The notes beneath the pieces are model-generated. The model saw nothing but the letters and a program-made list of their open reading frames with translations, was not told the origin of the DNA and did no database searches. A DNA stretch of 64,000 nucleotides, from assembly GCF_019703515.2 (NCBI RefSeq), contig NC_059379.1, positions 23,735,880 to 23,799,879 on the forward strand. Direction: 5' to 3'. Made by a program: the position numbers and the translations under genes. Within the stretch, counting starts at the first letter, position 1. Each line of letters begins with the position of its first letter. The DNA comes from Myxocyprinus asiaticus (lineage: Eukaryota > Chordata > Actinopteri > Cypriniformes > Catostomidae). Positions 35,106-46,625 of the stretch are shown here, piece after piece.

Positions 35106-35471
35106 CAGGGGAGAGTGGAGACTCCACCCTCAGCTGGCTCCCTGGACTATGCAAATATGCGTTTCCCCCAGTGAGCCTACTTGCACAGACCCTGTGCAAG
35201 GTCAGGGAGGACAAGGAGCAGGTCATCCTGGTAGCACCCTACTGGCCCACCCAGATGTGGTTCTCGGACCTGACGCTCCTCATGACAGCCCCCCCTATCG
35301 AATCCTCCTGAGGAAGGACATTCTTTCTAAAGGACGGGGCACCATCTGGCACCTGTGACCAGACCTCTGTGAATCACCATGTCTGGCCCCTGGACGGGAC
35401 GCGGAAGACTTAAGTGGCCTACCACCCGCGGTGCTAGACACGATCAATCAGGCTAGGGCTCCCTCTACGAG

Positions 35472-36311
35472 GTGCCTGGATCCTTGAAGTGGTGTCTGTT
35501 CGTTAAGTGGTGTTCTTCCCGACGCAAAGACCCCCAGAGATATGCAGTGGGGTTGGTGCTTTCCTTCCTGCAGGAGAGGTTGGAGGGGTGGCTGTCCCCC
35601 TCCAACTTGAAGGTGTATGTAGCCGCTACAGCAGCATACCACACAGTGGACGATAAGTCCTTAGGGAAGCATGACCTGATCATCAGGTTCCTGAGAGGCA
35701 CCAGGAGGTTGAATCCCTCCAGACTGCGCCACATCATGGGACCTCTCTGTAGTTATTCAGGGTCTATGGGGAGCCCCCTTTGAGCCCCTGCAGTCAACTG
35801 AGCTTAAGGCACTTTCTTTAAAGACTGCCCTCCTGATCCTGAGACCCCGACTGGGCTATGTGCCCAAGGTTCCTACGCCCCATTTAGGGATCAGGTGGTG
35901 AACCTGCAAGCGCTGCCCCAGGAGGAGGCAGACCCAGCCCTGACGTTGCTGTGTCCGGTGCGTGCTTTACACATCTATTTGGATCGCACGCAGAGCTTTA
36001 GAGTCTCTGAGCAGCTCTTTGTCTGCTTTGGTGAACAGCGGAAAGGAAGCGCTGTCTCCAAGCAGAGGACCGCCCACTGGGTCATTGACGCCATAGCAAT
36101 GGCATATCACGCTCAGGACGTGCCGCCTCCTGCAGGGCTACGAGCCCACTCTACCAGGAGTGTGGCGGCCTCCTGGGCCTTGACCAGTGGCGCCTCTCTA
36201 ACAGACATTTGCAGAGCAGCAGGCTGGGCAACACTCAACACCTTTGCGAGGTTCTACAATCTCCGGGTTGAACCGGTTTCGTCCCGTGTAGTGGCAGGCA
36301 CAAGCAGGTAA
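35472..36311 (+). pseudogene. DIRS tyrosine recombinase, broken
   Basis: N-terminal core-binding part at 35472-35783 (SPSNLKVYVAATAAYHTVDD) and catalytic part at 35895-36311. The C-terminal box reads LRAHSTRSVAASWAL...AAGWATLNTFARFY, with the HxxR pair, Trp and Tyr of the family. The block that normally carries the first catalytic Arg is deleted between about 35835 and 35850, where LKTALL runs straight into ILRPRLGYVPKV. Stops and frame changes also separate the halves, so the enzyme is dead. Confidence 0.75.
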
Positions 36312-36992
36312 GTCCGGGACAGCTGGCCGGGTGTATCGCTTGCGCATAGCACCTTTCACCTCCCCTGAGCTGAAGACGTGCTCTGTTGACTCCCAGTAGT
36401 GTTCACAAAGTGTTTTCCCTGGATGAATTCCTCTGAGCCCTGTGACACAATATTTTACATACATTTTAGTTATTTTAAAACTTTACATGTTTCTAGTGCT
36501 TTTTTGTTTTTTGTTTTCATTAGGGTTGAAAATGTCATCATCAAGTCGTTTCCCATCATGTTTGCAGTTTGCGCAACTGGAAAAATCCAACTGCGCCGCC
36601 TCGCTCTCACAATACTTTTTTGGCATACGTCACCATGACATCACAGCAAGTTGGAAAGATTTTTTAACCGGTGTCAAGATAAATTGAGTCCCCCCTGAAA
36701 TTGGGTCTCCCTCTGATGTCACAGCAATTCCATTGGCTAGGGTACCTATTAATGGGTACTAGGGGGCAGCGCAAGTTGGTGACCTGAACGGTTGTGCTAG
36801 TTCGAGCTCTGAGGCATTTTCGAGAAATTGCAGTTTTCTGGTCAAATATTTTGGCCATAAGGTAGGGAGTGTAAAACTGCTATAAAAGCTGGAATGCACA
36901 AATTCTCATGTTGATAATAAGCTTAATTGTGAACTGTACACTATTTAGATAAAAAGAAGGTACCGATTATCCAGCATGCTAAATTAGCAAAA

Positions 36993-37640
36993 ATGCCAAA
37001 GAACAAAGACAGAAAATCACTTTCTTCACTCTTGGGTGTTGAGAGGGCATCTAAGGAATATGATTCCTCCCCAGAAACTCCAACTAGCAGTCCTCTTTCA
37101 AAAAACTCAGTCAGGGATATTCTCCATGCTATCAATGTCCTCACAGATCGCTTTACGTCGATGGAACAACAGATCGCCCAGAATTCGATTTTGATTGCTA
37201 ATCTTTCGAAGACTTTGTTGGCAAGGAGTTGAAATCTCTATCTACAAGGGTCAAGACAAATAATAAAAAGGTATTGCAAATAGAGCAGGTTGTCGGGATG
37301 GTTCAAGGCAAATGCGATCAAGCCGAGATCTACAGCAGGAGGTGGAATTTGAGGTTGAATAATCTTAAAGAAACTGCTGAAGAGAATATTAGAAGTGCTT
37401 GAAATCCTCAAAGTTCTTACTCCGGATGAGGTAAATGTCCTCCTCTTTTACGTCAACACAATTCCTTGGAGTGAAAATAACCACCCCATCATCCAGTTCT
37501 CGATGCACACTAATGCTGTGGCCAAGGGTGAAAGCAGCGAGAGAAGAAGGCAAGAGAGCTTACTTTTGTGGAGCAGATGCCTTCATAGAGGGAGTAAAAC
37601 TGTTTGTCAACGACCATCAAGATATGAATATTAACTGAGA
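36993..37640 (+). pseudogene. L1/Tx1 ORF1 remnant
   Basis: Opens MPKNKDRKSLSSLLGVERA, then a heptad-rich stretch (LHAINVLTDRFTSMEQQIAQ) typical of the ORF1 coiled coil, then, after frame breaks, RRWNLRLNNLKE and VLEILKVLTPDEVNVLL like the RNA-binding domain. ORF1 proteins coat LINE RNA. Confidence 0.6.
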
Positions 37641-37678
37641 AAGAGTCTTTATCATGCACGGGCCGTATACTTGTAATC

Positions 37679-37825
37679 AGGGCCGTAGCTAGTGGGGTGA
37701 AAGGTGGTAACAATTCTAGGGGCCCAAAGGTCCAGGGGGCCCAATTTTAAACTGTATTTTTAAATAGCAAAGGGGCCCAGAGCAAGATACAGTCAGGGGG
37801 CCCAGATTACCTTGCTACGGCACTG
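37679..37825. mobile_element. Short inverted-repeat element
   Basis: Starts CAGGGCCGTAGCTAGTGGGG and ends CCTTGCTACGGCACTG; the ends pair (GCCGTAGC). The interior is rich in GGGGCCC. About 147 bp, no coding content. Confidence 0.6.
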
Positions 37826-38483
37826 CTGGTGCTACATCGATATTTGATTAGCTATTTACGCTGACATCACCAGGGAATATATAGTACGCGGTGCGCACAG
37901 AGCCTTAGGTGAGCCCGAAACTGCACACAGACACACTCCCTTCTGTCTTTAAACAGGCACTCGGTGTTAGTTTGGACAGACATGAAACAAGAACTAAAGC
38001 GCTTGGGGTGTTCATAGCTAAAGTTATGCTGCCCTTACTCCGTTGATGAAGATGTGGGATTTCCGCGTATGATAACATACTTGAGTTGCGTTATGTCATC
38101 CATTCTCGTATTCATTTTAATAGCAAGTTTATTTCTTCTATAGTGATGTACAGATTCTGAATGTTGAATATATGTTGAGTTACACTTTACACTTTAAACA
38201 CTTTATGTTGATGCAAGTAGCATAATAATGCAGGTATTAATTTTAAATGTTGAATTAGTGATTAGAGAAAGGTTTTCTTTTAGTTAAGGACCCTAATGAA
38301 AATTAACCATGGTTTTACTATAGTAATATTGATAGAATTAGCCATGGTTTTGTGTAGTTATACTGTAGTAGCCATATAGTAACGATGGTTTTACTATAGT
38401 AATATTGTATTAGCCATGACTGAAGTAACAATGACTGCTGTCACCATGGTTTTCTTGGCAGAAATCATAGTTTTGATACAATT
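37826..38483. repeat. AT-rich repeat with CCATGGTTTTACTATAG units
   Basis: From 38290 to 38480 the phrase ACCATGGTTTTACTATAGTA recurs imperfectly. Similar sequence resumes at about 44590-44740, on the other side of the L2 LINE, so the LINE appears to split one repeat of this type. Confidence 0.5.
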
Positions 38484-39315
38484 AACTATTGGACTTCCTG
38501 TTTCGGTTGCTGCCAGCACGCTGCATGAGGATTTGTAGCTTGCTAGCCTGCTTAGCATTGCTTATTTTTATACGTTCATCGTATTATCCTTTGTCATTTT
38601 ACTGTGTGCTTCAGGTTTTTCCACTTTTCTACTGTTTCAACTGCATGCATTTTACAGCGTGCACTCATTTTCTCTCTTTTTTTTCCTTTTCCCGTTTGTC
38701 TACGTCTTGCTTCTCGACTGCGTGCATTCGTTTTCTCCACTGTGTTTTACATGGATTATTGCATCAATCTCAAACTTCTAACAACCACATTGATCTCAAA
38801 CCCTCGCCGCTCAAGAACAACCATAACAACAACAACAACAAACAACTGCGGTAAGACTTCCAAGACTGAGCATCCGCTCATGTTATTTCTTCCTGCATTG
38901 CATGCCACATATTTACTATAGCTTCTTCCAGCAGCAGTGAGGGATTCACATGTGATAAATGTAAGGAATTATTCAGGCTGACGGAGAAGTTTAATGAGTT
39001 AGAGACACGCATCTGACCACTAGGGGAGGTCAGTGAGAAAGAGAAGCCGGTAGATACCGTTTCGGATGCAGGTAGTATAGCGAGCAACACACACACTTTG
39101 GTTCTGGCACTAGAGCCCCTGCAGCAGGGCGTTTGGGTGACGTCTCAGCAGCATACCTGCTCAGCAAAGCGACACCACTCTCCCGTTCCTGTTAGGGTTT
39201 CCAATCAATTCTCCCCACTCAGTGATGCACCCACTGAGAATCTTGTTGAAATACCCTTAATTGGTGATTCTATTGTAAGGAACGTGGAAATAGAAACTCC
39301 ATCCACCATTGATGT

Positions 39316-39616
39316 CTGAGACCGTCAACCCGCGCATCTTATCACATGGCTTAGCGTGGAGACATAGCGCGTGTGGAGGCTTCATGCCATCCACCACGGC
39401 ATCCACGCACATCTCACCACGCACCCCACCGAGAGCGAACCACATTATAGTGACCACGAGGAGGTTACCCCATGTGACACTACCCTCACTTGCAACCAAT
39501 CCAATTTGGTTGCTTAGGAGACCTGGCTGGAGTCACTCAGCATGCCCTGGGATTTGAACTTGTGAACTCCAGAGGTGGTAGTCAGTGTCTTTACTCGCTG
39601 AGCTACCCAGGCCCCT
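39316..39616 (-). mobile_element. tRNA-derived SINE, reverse orientation
   Basis: Read on the minus strand it begins GGGCCTGGGTAGCTCAGCGA (box A intact) and has a box-B region of CAAGTTCAAATCCCAGGGC, followed by the same body as the SINE at 13172. The A-tail end is lost. It interrupts L2 ORF1. Confidence 0.85.
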
Positions 39617-39743
39617 GATTAAGGTCAAACTTGAAAAAAATAATTAAGGTAAACATCATATGAAGGTAGGGCTACTAAACATTAGATATTTTTCTTTCAA
39701 AACACTAATTGTAAATGAAATTATTACAGATCATAATTTGTAT

Positions 39744-40586
39744 TAGTGATGGGTCGTTCATGAACGATTCGTTAATTTTGAACGAATCTTTTATGTGACT
39801 CAGAAGAACGAGTAGTCTCAGAGAGTGATTCGTTCATTTTGTGTTGACCGCGCATGTGCATTGCACAACCTCGTTCGTTTGTTATGTGAAAACCGCATAG
39901 GCGCTGTACAGGAAACAGAAATGATTAGTTCACCTTTCAACTCTTTTGGTCCGAGTCGTTCGTTCTTTTGTCACGTGACAGTCGTATACGCAATGCATTG
40001 CTCACACAGGAAACAGAAAATATGAATTCACCTCTCGAGTCTTCTGGTCTGAGCCGTTCGTTCATTTGTCATGGGACAGCCGTATAAGCTATGCATTGCT
40101 CACACAGGAAACAGAAATGATTAGTTGACCTCTCGAGTCTTCTGGTCCGAGTCGTTCATTCTTTTGTCATGTGACAGCCGTATACGCTATGTATTGCTCA
40201 CACAGGAAACAGAAATGATTAGTTCACCTCTCGAGTCTCCTGGTCCGAGACGCTATGCACATACAGCTGTCACATGATAAAAGAACGAATGACTCAGACA
40301 AGAAGATTCCAGAGGTGAACTACTCATTTGTTTCTCATAATTTGTCCTTGGCTGCATTATACATTTTTCCTTATAGGGACTATAATCAAAGTTTGCATAA
40401 GTAGATGTGTTGGAGGGAATTTGGCTATTGAAAATGTAACATTTTAATTTAATTTAAATACATTTTATTATCAATTCTGCTCAAATGAACGAAATGAACT
40501 AAATGACTTGAAAAAAGATTCGTTCATTTTGCTGAACGAGACTCAAAGATTCAAGTCAGTAAAATGATCCGATCTTCCCATCACTA
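39744..40586. mobile_element. hAT-like non-autonomous element with internal 98-bp repeats
   Basis: Ends TAGTGATGGG and its complement CCCATCACTA. Flanking 8-mers ATTTGTAT and GTTTGGAT agree at six positions, as expected for an old 8-bp hAT target duplication. The LINE reading frame resumes directly after it (DHNL to DALCLTETW). Subterminal sequence is rich in TCGTTC/GAACGA motifs. No transposase. Confidence 0.8.
39869..40345. repeat. 98-bp tandem repeats plus one inverted copy
   Basis: Units starting TCGTTCGTTC/CCGTTCGTTC/TCGTTCATTC at 39956, 40054 and 40152 are exactly 98 bp apart; a partial unit starts near 39869. After 40250 a diverged copy follows in opposite orientation (to about 40340). 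Each unit holds CACACAGGAAACAGAAA and a CACGTGACA-like block. Confidence 0.85.
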
Positions 40587-42888
40587 GTTTGGATGCGCTC
40601 TGTTTGACTGAAACATGGCTTAAACCAGATGAATATATTAGTTTAAATGAATCTACTCCCTCAGTTTATTGTTATAAATATGAGCCTCGTCTGAAGGGTC
40701 GAGGAGGAGGTGTTGTTACAATTTACAGTGACGTTTTTGGTGTTACTCAGAGGACAGGATATACGTTTAAGTCTTTTGAACTAATAATGCTTAATGTGAC
40801 ACCGTCAGATATAAAATAAAAAATCCTTTTGCAATGCTACAGTATATAGATCACCTAGGCCGTACTCAGATTTCCTTGGTGAATTTGCTAATTTTCTATC
40901 AGATCTAGTAGTTAATGTAGATAGAGCTTTAATTGTTGGTGACTTCAACATTCACATAGATAATGAAAATGACACATTGGGATTAGCATTTATCGATATT
41001 CTCAACTCTCTTGGAGTCAGACAAAATGTGACAGGACCAACTCATCACCATAATCATATGCTAGATTTAATTCTGTCATATGAAGTTAATGTTGACACTA
41101 TAGAAATTCTACCACAGAGCGATGACATCTCAGATCATTACCTCGTCTCTTGTTTGCTGTGATCAGCTAATGTCACTCAATCTACACAACGCTATTGTTC
41201 AGGTAGAACTATTCTTTCAACCACTAAAGATAGCTTCACTAATAATCTTCCAGAATTGTCTCACATACTCATTAAGGCAAAAAGTCTAGAAGTACTTGAT
41301 GTAATAACAGAAAATATAAACATTTATATAAATATAAAGTCTTCTCTAGCACGCTTGATAGTGTCGTCCCTCTTCGATTAAAGAAAATGCAAGCAAAAAG
41401 GCCCGCACCATGGTACAATGATCACACTCATGCTCTCAAGAGAGCAGCTTGGAAAATGGAGCGCAAGTGGAAGAATACAAAATTAGAGGTATTTCACGGT
41501 GCATGGAAGTATAGTGTCTGTAGCATATTTTAGCAAACTCGTAGAATATAACCACAACAATCATAGGTGTTTAATCAGTACTGTGGCTAAACTGGTTAGG
41601 AATAAAGTATCGACTGAACCAGATATTCCGTCTTAGCACAATAGTAACGACATCATGAATTTCTTTACTGATAAAATTGAAATAATCAGAAATAAAATTG
41701 GAACTATGCAATCAACTGTCACAGCACCTCCGAAAACAGTGTCTCATAATTTTCCTCACAAGCAACTTCAATCCTTCTCTGTCATAGGTCATGAAGAGCT
41801 AAAAAAACTTTTCAAAAAATCAAAAGCCACAACATGTATGTTAGGTACCAACTAAGTTCTTTAAAGAGGTATTGGCTGTAATCTCAGAACCTCTTCTTAA
41901 TATTATTAACTCATCGCTATCCTTAGGACATGTCCCAAGAAACTTTAAAATGGCAGTTATCAAACCGCTTACTAAGAAGCCACAGTTTGATCCTGGAAAA
42001 TTGGCTAATTACAGACTGATTTCAAATCTACCATTCATGTCAAAAATACTAGAAAAGGTAGAATTCTCACAACTATGTTCATTTCTACAGAGAAATGGTA
42101 TATATGAACAATTTCAGTCAGTATTTCGGCCCCGTTACAGTACAGAGGCTGCTCTTATCAGAGTTAAAAAATAACTTGCTCTTAACTGATCGCAGCTGCA
42201 TTTCTCTTCTAGTGCTTTTAGATCTTAGTGCTGTCTTTGACACGATGGATCACGACATTCTCTTGAATAGGCTTGAGAATTATGTTGGCATTAGTGGACT
42301 TGCATTAGCACAGTTTAGGTCATATTTATCAGACCACTACCACTTTGTATGTGTAAATTAGGAATTGTAAAATCAAACAAAAGTTAAGTATGGAGTGTCA
42401 TGGTGATCAGTTTTAGGGCCTCTGCGTTTCTCCTTATACATGCTTCCCCTGGGAGATATTATCAGAAATCATAGAATAAGTTTCCACTGTTATGCCGACG
42501 ATACCCAACTTTATATTTCTTCTAAACCCAACGAAAATTCACAATTCTCCAAATTAGCAGAGTGTATCAATGAAATAAATAATTGGATAGCCAGAAACTT
42601 CCTTCTACTCAATTCCGACAAAACACAGGTACTAATTATTGGACCAAAAACCTCTAAAAATAAGCCGCTAAAATATAATTTGACTCTCGATGGATGTACT
42701 GTTACAGCGAAGAACTTGGGTGTTATATGCCGAAAAACTAATTCATGCGTTCATGACCCCAAGACTAGATTATTGTAATGCATTACTGAGAGCACGTCCA
42801 GCAAGTTCAATAAATACACTTCAATTGGTTCAAAATATAGCTGCCAGAGTGCTGACTAGAACCAAGAAATATGATCATATTAGCCCCA

Positions 42889-43277
42889 TGTGGCAGCGGG
42901 GTGTGGTCGAGCGTCCGTCCGGAGAGAGAGAAAGTGGTAAGGGCGCTTACACCTGAGCTAGATTATGTCTAACACCTGTCTCTAATTCCAGTGAGCATGG
43001 GGAGAGCGGCATATAAACGACCATGCCATCAGCAAAGAGGCAGAGAGAGTCTGGCACAAGGGAGCCTACAGTGCTCATGGAAGCTGATGTGTTTATGTTT
43101 GTGAAGCTAATGTGTTTATGTTTGTGAAGCTAATGAGTTTGAGTGCCTATGTGCCTCCGAGACTGTTGAGTTTGTGAAGCTGTAAAGCATTGAAGTGGCC
43201 GATTAAAAGCCTTACCTGAGTCTGGAAAACCCGCTTCCCTGTGTCCTCCTTCCCTTCTGTTTGTGGAGTCCTTCACA
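42889..43277 (+). mobile_element. Solo LTR (389 bp) with 5-bp target duplication
   Basis: Starts TGTGGCAGCGGGG, ends GGAGTCCTTCACA, flanked by CCCCA at 42884-42888 and 43278-43282. The L2 frame (KKYDHISP / HPILSSLHWLPV) is interrupted exactly here. It contains 22-23-bp direct repeats (TGTGTTTATGTTTGTGAAGC) at 43088-43135 and a GATTAAAAG polyadenylation-like signal. Confidence 0.85.
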
Positions 43278-44589
43278 CCCCATTTTATCATCATTGCATT
43301 GGCTACCTGTTAAATTCCGTATTAATTTTTTTATTCTGTTAACTACATACAAAGCTTTGAATGGTCTAGCTCCACAGTACTTAAGTGACCTTCTGACACA
43401 CTATATTCCATCACGTTTATTACAATCACAAAATTCTGGCTTGTTAATAGTTCCTAGAATATCAAAATCCACAAAAGGAGGTAGATCCTTTTCCTGTTTG
43501 GCTCCTAAACTATGGAATAGTCTCCCTAACACTGTTCAGGATGCAGACACACTCATTGAGTTTAAGTCTAGACTAAAGACTATTTAGCCAGGCATACACC
43601 TAATTTATCCATCAACTCACAATTAGGCTGTTTTAGTTAGGTCTGCCAGAACCAGAAACATCTATCATGATCTATAACTGCATAAAATTGAATGACATCT
43701 ACACTAATATTATTCTATTTGTTTTCATGTCTCAACCTCGTGATTCATATCCCAAGGTTACCAGAGCCGGCCAGATCCAGCTCCGTTCCTGCTTGGTGTC
43801 AGACTCCACTGCTATGTGTCTTTGAGTGATGACGAATAAATGCAGCTGGTGCTAGCCAGAAATCACTTCAGTCTTTTACGATGGACTTCAGAGGATGAAC
43901 TGATGCCAAATCTAACTGTAAGATATCGGATACTTCATATGCTACTGCCTGAACCTTGGTCTTAGAATGGACCCCACCGAACCTTACCGAAATGACCTGC
44001 CGGTTGAACTGCGATGCACCTCATTGATCTCTGCCTGCATCACCTTTGTTTATTGATGGACTACACTCTTGAAATGGAATACATAGGCTATCATTTAAAT
44101 GCCAACAAAAGCCTTCATAAGCCAACTAACAAAGGACAATGCGTCTATGTGAACTTCTGCTGTTAATCCAGGATGGACATTATTAATTAATCTTACAGTT
44201 CATAAAAAATCTTTTTTTTTTTAAACACTGGACCTTAACACTTAATTAGTTTATGAACCTTAAACCATGACCTGCACATAAGTAAACTAATATTGGCATT
44301 ATATTCATGCTGGATAGCCAGAGGGGAACTGGCACCCACAGGGAGCCTGGTTTCTCCCAAGGTTTTCTCCATTAACCAACATCTTATGGAGTTTTGTGTT
44401 CCTTGCCACAGTCGCCTTCAGCTTGCTCACAGGGGTTCTAAATACAATTATTATCGATCAACGATCACTCTAAGACTTTATAGATATTACGGTTTCATTT
44501 TTTGTTAATGCATGATTTTCTGTAAAGCTGCTTTGAAACTATGTGTGTTGTGAAAAGCGCTATACAAATAAAAATGACTTGTTTTACAA

Positions 44590-44885
44590 CAGTAATACTG
44601 TAGTTTCCATATAGTAACCTTGATTTTACTATAGTATTGCAACCATGACAGTAACCATGTTAATTTTGTAGTTACTATCATTTTACTACAAATACAATGT
44701 TTAAACTATAGTTACTGTAGCAAAACTATGGTGATTTGTAGTGAGGGCAAATGTCTTGAAGTGTCTGTTACCAAATAGAATATTTTTACTTTGGATTTGG
44801 CAGTCATATTTTTTTTTTTCCCCTGAACATAACAAATACTGAACCATACCGAAACCATGACCCTAAAACCATTATACAAACCGAA
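44590..44885. repeat. Right part of the CCATGG-type repeat and another repeat end
   Basis: 44590-44740 repeats TTTTACTATAGTA-type phrases like 38290-38480. Then a repeat end rich in AACCAT/GAACC (about 44840-44905) leads back into LINE ORF2 sequence. Confidence 0.4.
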
Positions 44886-46625
44886 CCATGAGAAATTTGA
44901 ACCTTTACACCCCTACCAAATATATGTCTATGGAGGTCACACAGACTATATCAATGTTAATGGGAAAATATCAGGGTGCCTTTTTGATAATTGGTGGTGA
45001 TTTTAATGATGTCCCAGATGACTTCCTAGATCGTTTTCCCCCGCATAAGGTTCCCACATCAAAGTTTAAATATACTGCTTTCCTGTGAAATCAATTCTTT
45101 ATAGTGGATGTTTGGAGATTCTTACATTTTTATGAAAATTTTTATTCTTGGAGTAATTCCTCTAGATCCCTCCAATCAAGAATCGATTTATGGTTAGTTA
45201 ACCCTACGTGTATACAATATGTGACAGAAGTCACATATTTTCTTGCACCTCTCTCAGACCATAAAATGACTGTATTAACACTTGTTGGTTGTAAACTTAA
45301 AAATAACAGCATACGAGGGTATTGGAAGTTAAACACTTAGCTGCTTGACAATGAGGGATTTATTAATCAGGTCCAATTAATAGCATGACAGGTTTTTGGG
45401 ATTAAACAAATGACATATATTAAGAAGTGGGAATTATTTAAGTTTAAAGTCAGGCAGTCAGCTGTTTATTTTGGTAAACAAGTTAAAAGTAACTTGGATA
45501 GGGAACTGGCACTTACGGCTGAATTAGACTTCTCTTAAAAAAAGATACCCTTACAGAGGATGAAGAGGTTAGGCTGGAGACAGTAAAAACTCAAACTATC
45601 AAATATATATTAATACGGCAAAAGGGGCTTTTATTCGTTCTAGAGCCAAGTGGCTAGAAAAAGGGGAAAAAATACAAGTTACTTCTTTGCGTTAGAAAAA
45701 CGAAATTATAAAAGACAAATTATTTCCTGTCTTAAAGTTGATGATGCAGTTACTTCAAATCCAAAACTGATTAAAGACTTAATTTTTTTAAGTTAATTAA
45801 ACACTCTTTCCCATCTATTTCTACTCAATTTCGAGACTTTTGTGATGAAGAACTATGGAAACACGAGATGGTTACAGCTATTCGTTCAGTGAAAAAGAAT
45901 AAATCACCAGGTACAGATGGTCTTTCACTGCAGTTTTATCTTCGCTTTTGGGATATTAATGAAAATCCCTTATTTGAAATGTAAAAGGAATGTATTGAAT
46001 TCAAAGAAATATCAACTTCTATGAAACAAGGATTAATAACCTTTCTCCCTAAATCTGATAAAAAATATTTTTTTATTGGATAATTGGCACCCCAAAACAT
46101 TATTAAATGTAGACTATACATTTTTATCGTATGTATATGCAAATTCCTTAAAAAAAGCTTTAGGTGAAATTGTTAGTGAATGTCAAACTGGATTTATGGC
46201 TGGCCGACATATAAGTTGGAACATTAGACTAATTTTGGATTTGATAGACTATTCGAATTTAGTGGAATCTGAGGCACTGATCATGTCTTTAGATTTACAC
46301 AAAGCTTTTGATACAACTGAGCATCAGTTTATATATAATGCACTTAAAACTTTTGTTTTTTGTGATTGATTTATTTCTATAATTGAAATGTTCCATAAAG
46401 ATATTAATAGCTCTATTATTCTATATCCAGACACTTCTAAACGATTCCCTGTTTGTAGAGGAGTGTGTCGAGGTTGTCCTATATCCCCCTTCTTATATCT
46501 TATTGTAGTGGAATTTCTTTCTATTAAAATTTTGAACTCCCTGACTTCCAAGGAATTACTATTTTTAACAAACAAATCAGAGTAACTTTTTTTCTCCTAA
46601 ACTGAAAAAAGTTCAAGCTATTTTT

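Larger units (their letters stand above)
33058..36430 (+). mobile_element. DIRS retrotransposon, internally deleted and 3'-truncated
   Basis: Starts at an inverted-repeat-like terminus (GTTCCCTGTCTGTCACTCAC) with TATAAAAGGAGC at 33210 as a likely promoter. Then a gag ORF (33468-34034 and, after a frame break, 34142 to about 34820), RNase H (about 34830-35100) and tyrosine recombinase parts (35472-35783, 35895-36311). Almost all of the reverse transcriptase is missing: gag joins directly to RNase H near 34830. The right terminus and internal complementary region are not visible before 36430. GC content is far above the flanks. Confidence 0.88.
38484..44581 (+). mobile_element. L2/CR1-type LINE, near full length, with three insertions
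   Basis: 5' leader, ORF1 (about 38880-39315) with Cys pair and an SGNH-esterase-like block (IPLIGDSIVRNVEIETPSTI), ORF2 endonuclease start at about 39660 (MKVGLLNI), DALCLTETWLKPDEY (40589), GDFNIHIDNEN (about 40940), [60 protein letters not shown]; the C-terminal HPILSSLHWLPVKFRINF and PKLWNSLP. The 3' tail CTGTAAAGCTGCTTTGAAAC ... ATACAAATAAAAATGACTTG ends at about 44581. It is split by a SINE (39316-39616), a hAT-like element (39744-40586) and a solo LTR (42889-43277). Frame shifts make it inactive. Confidence 0.85.

Noticed and set aside
38489..38854. 121-codon plus-strand frame with hydrophobic start
   Set aside because: Lies in the 5' leader of the L2 LINE; Cys/Phe-rich pyrimidine translation rather than a membrane protein.
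39869..40345. Regularly spaced repeats as a CRISPR-like array
   Set aside because: Contiguous 98-bp tandem units without spacers in a vertebrate hAT element.
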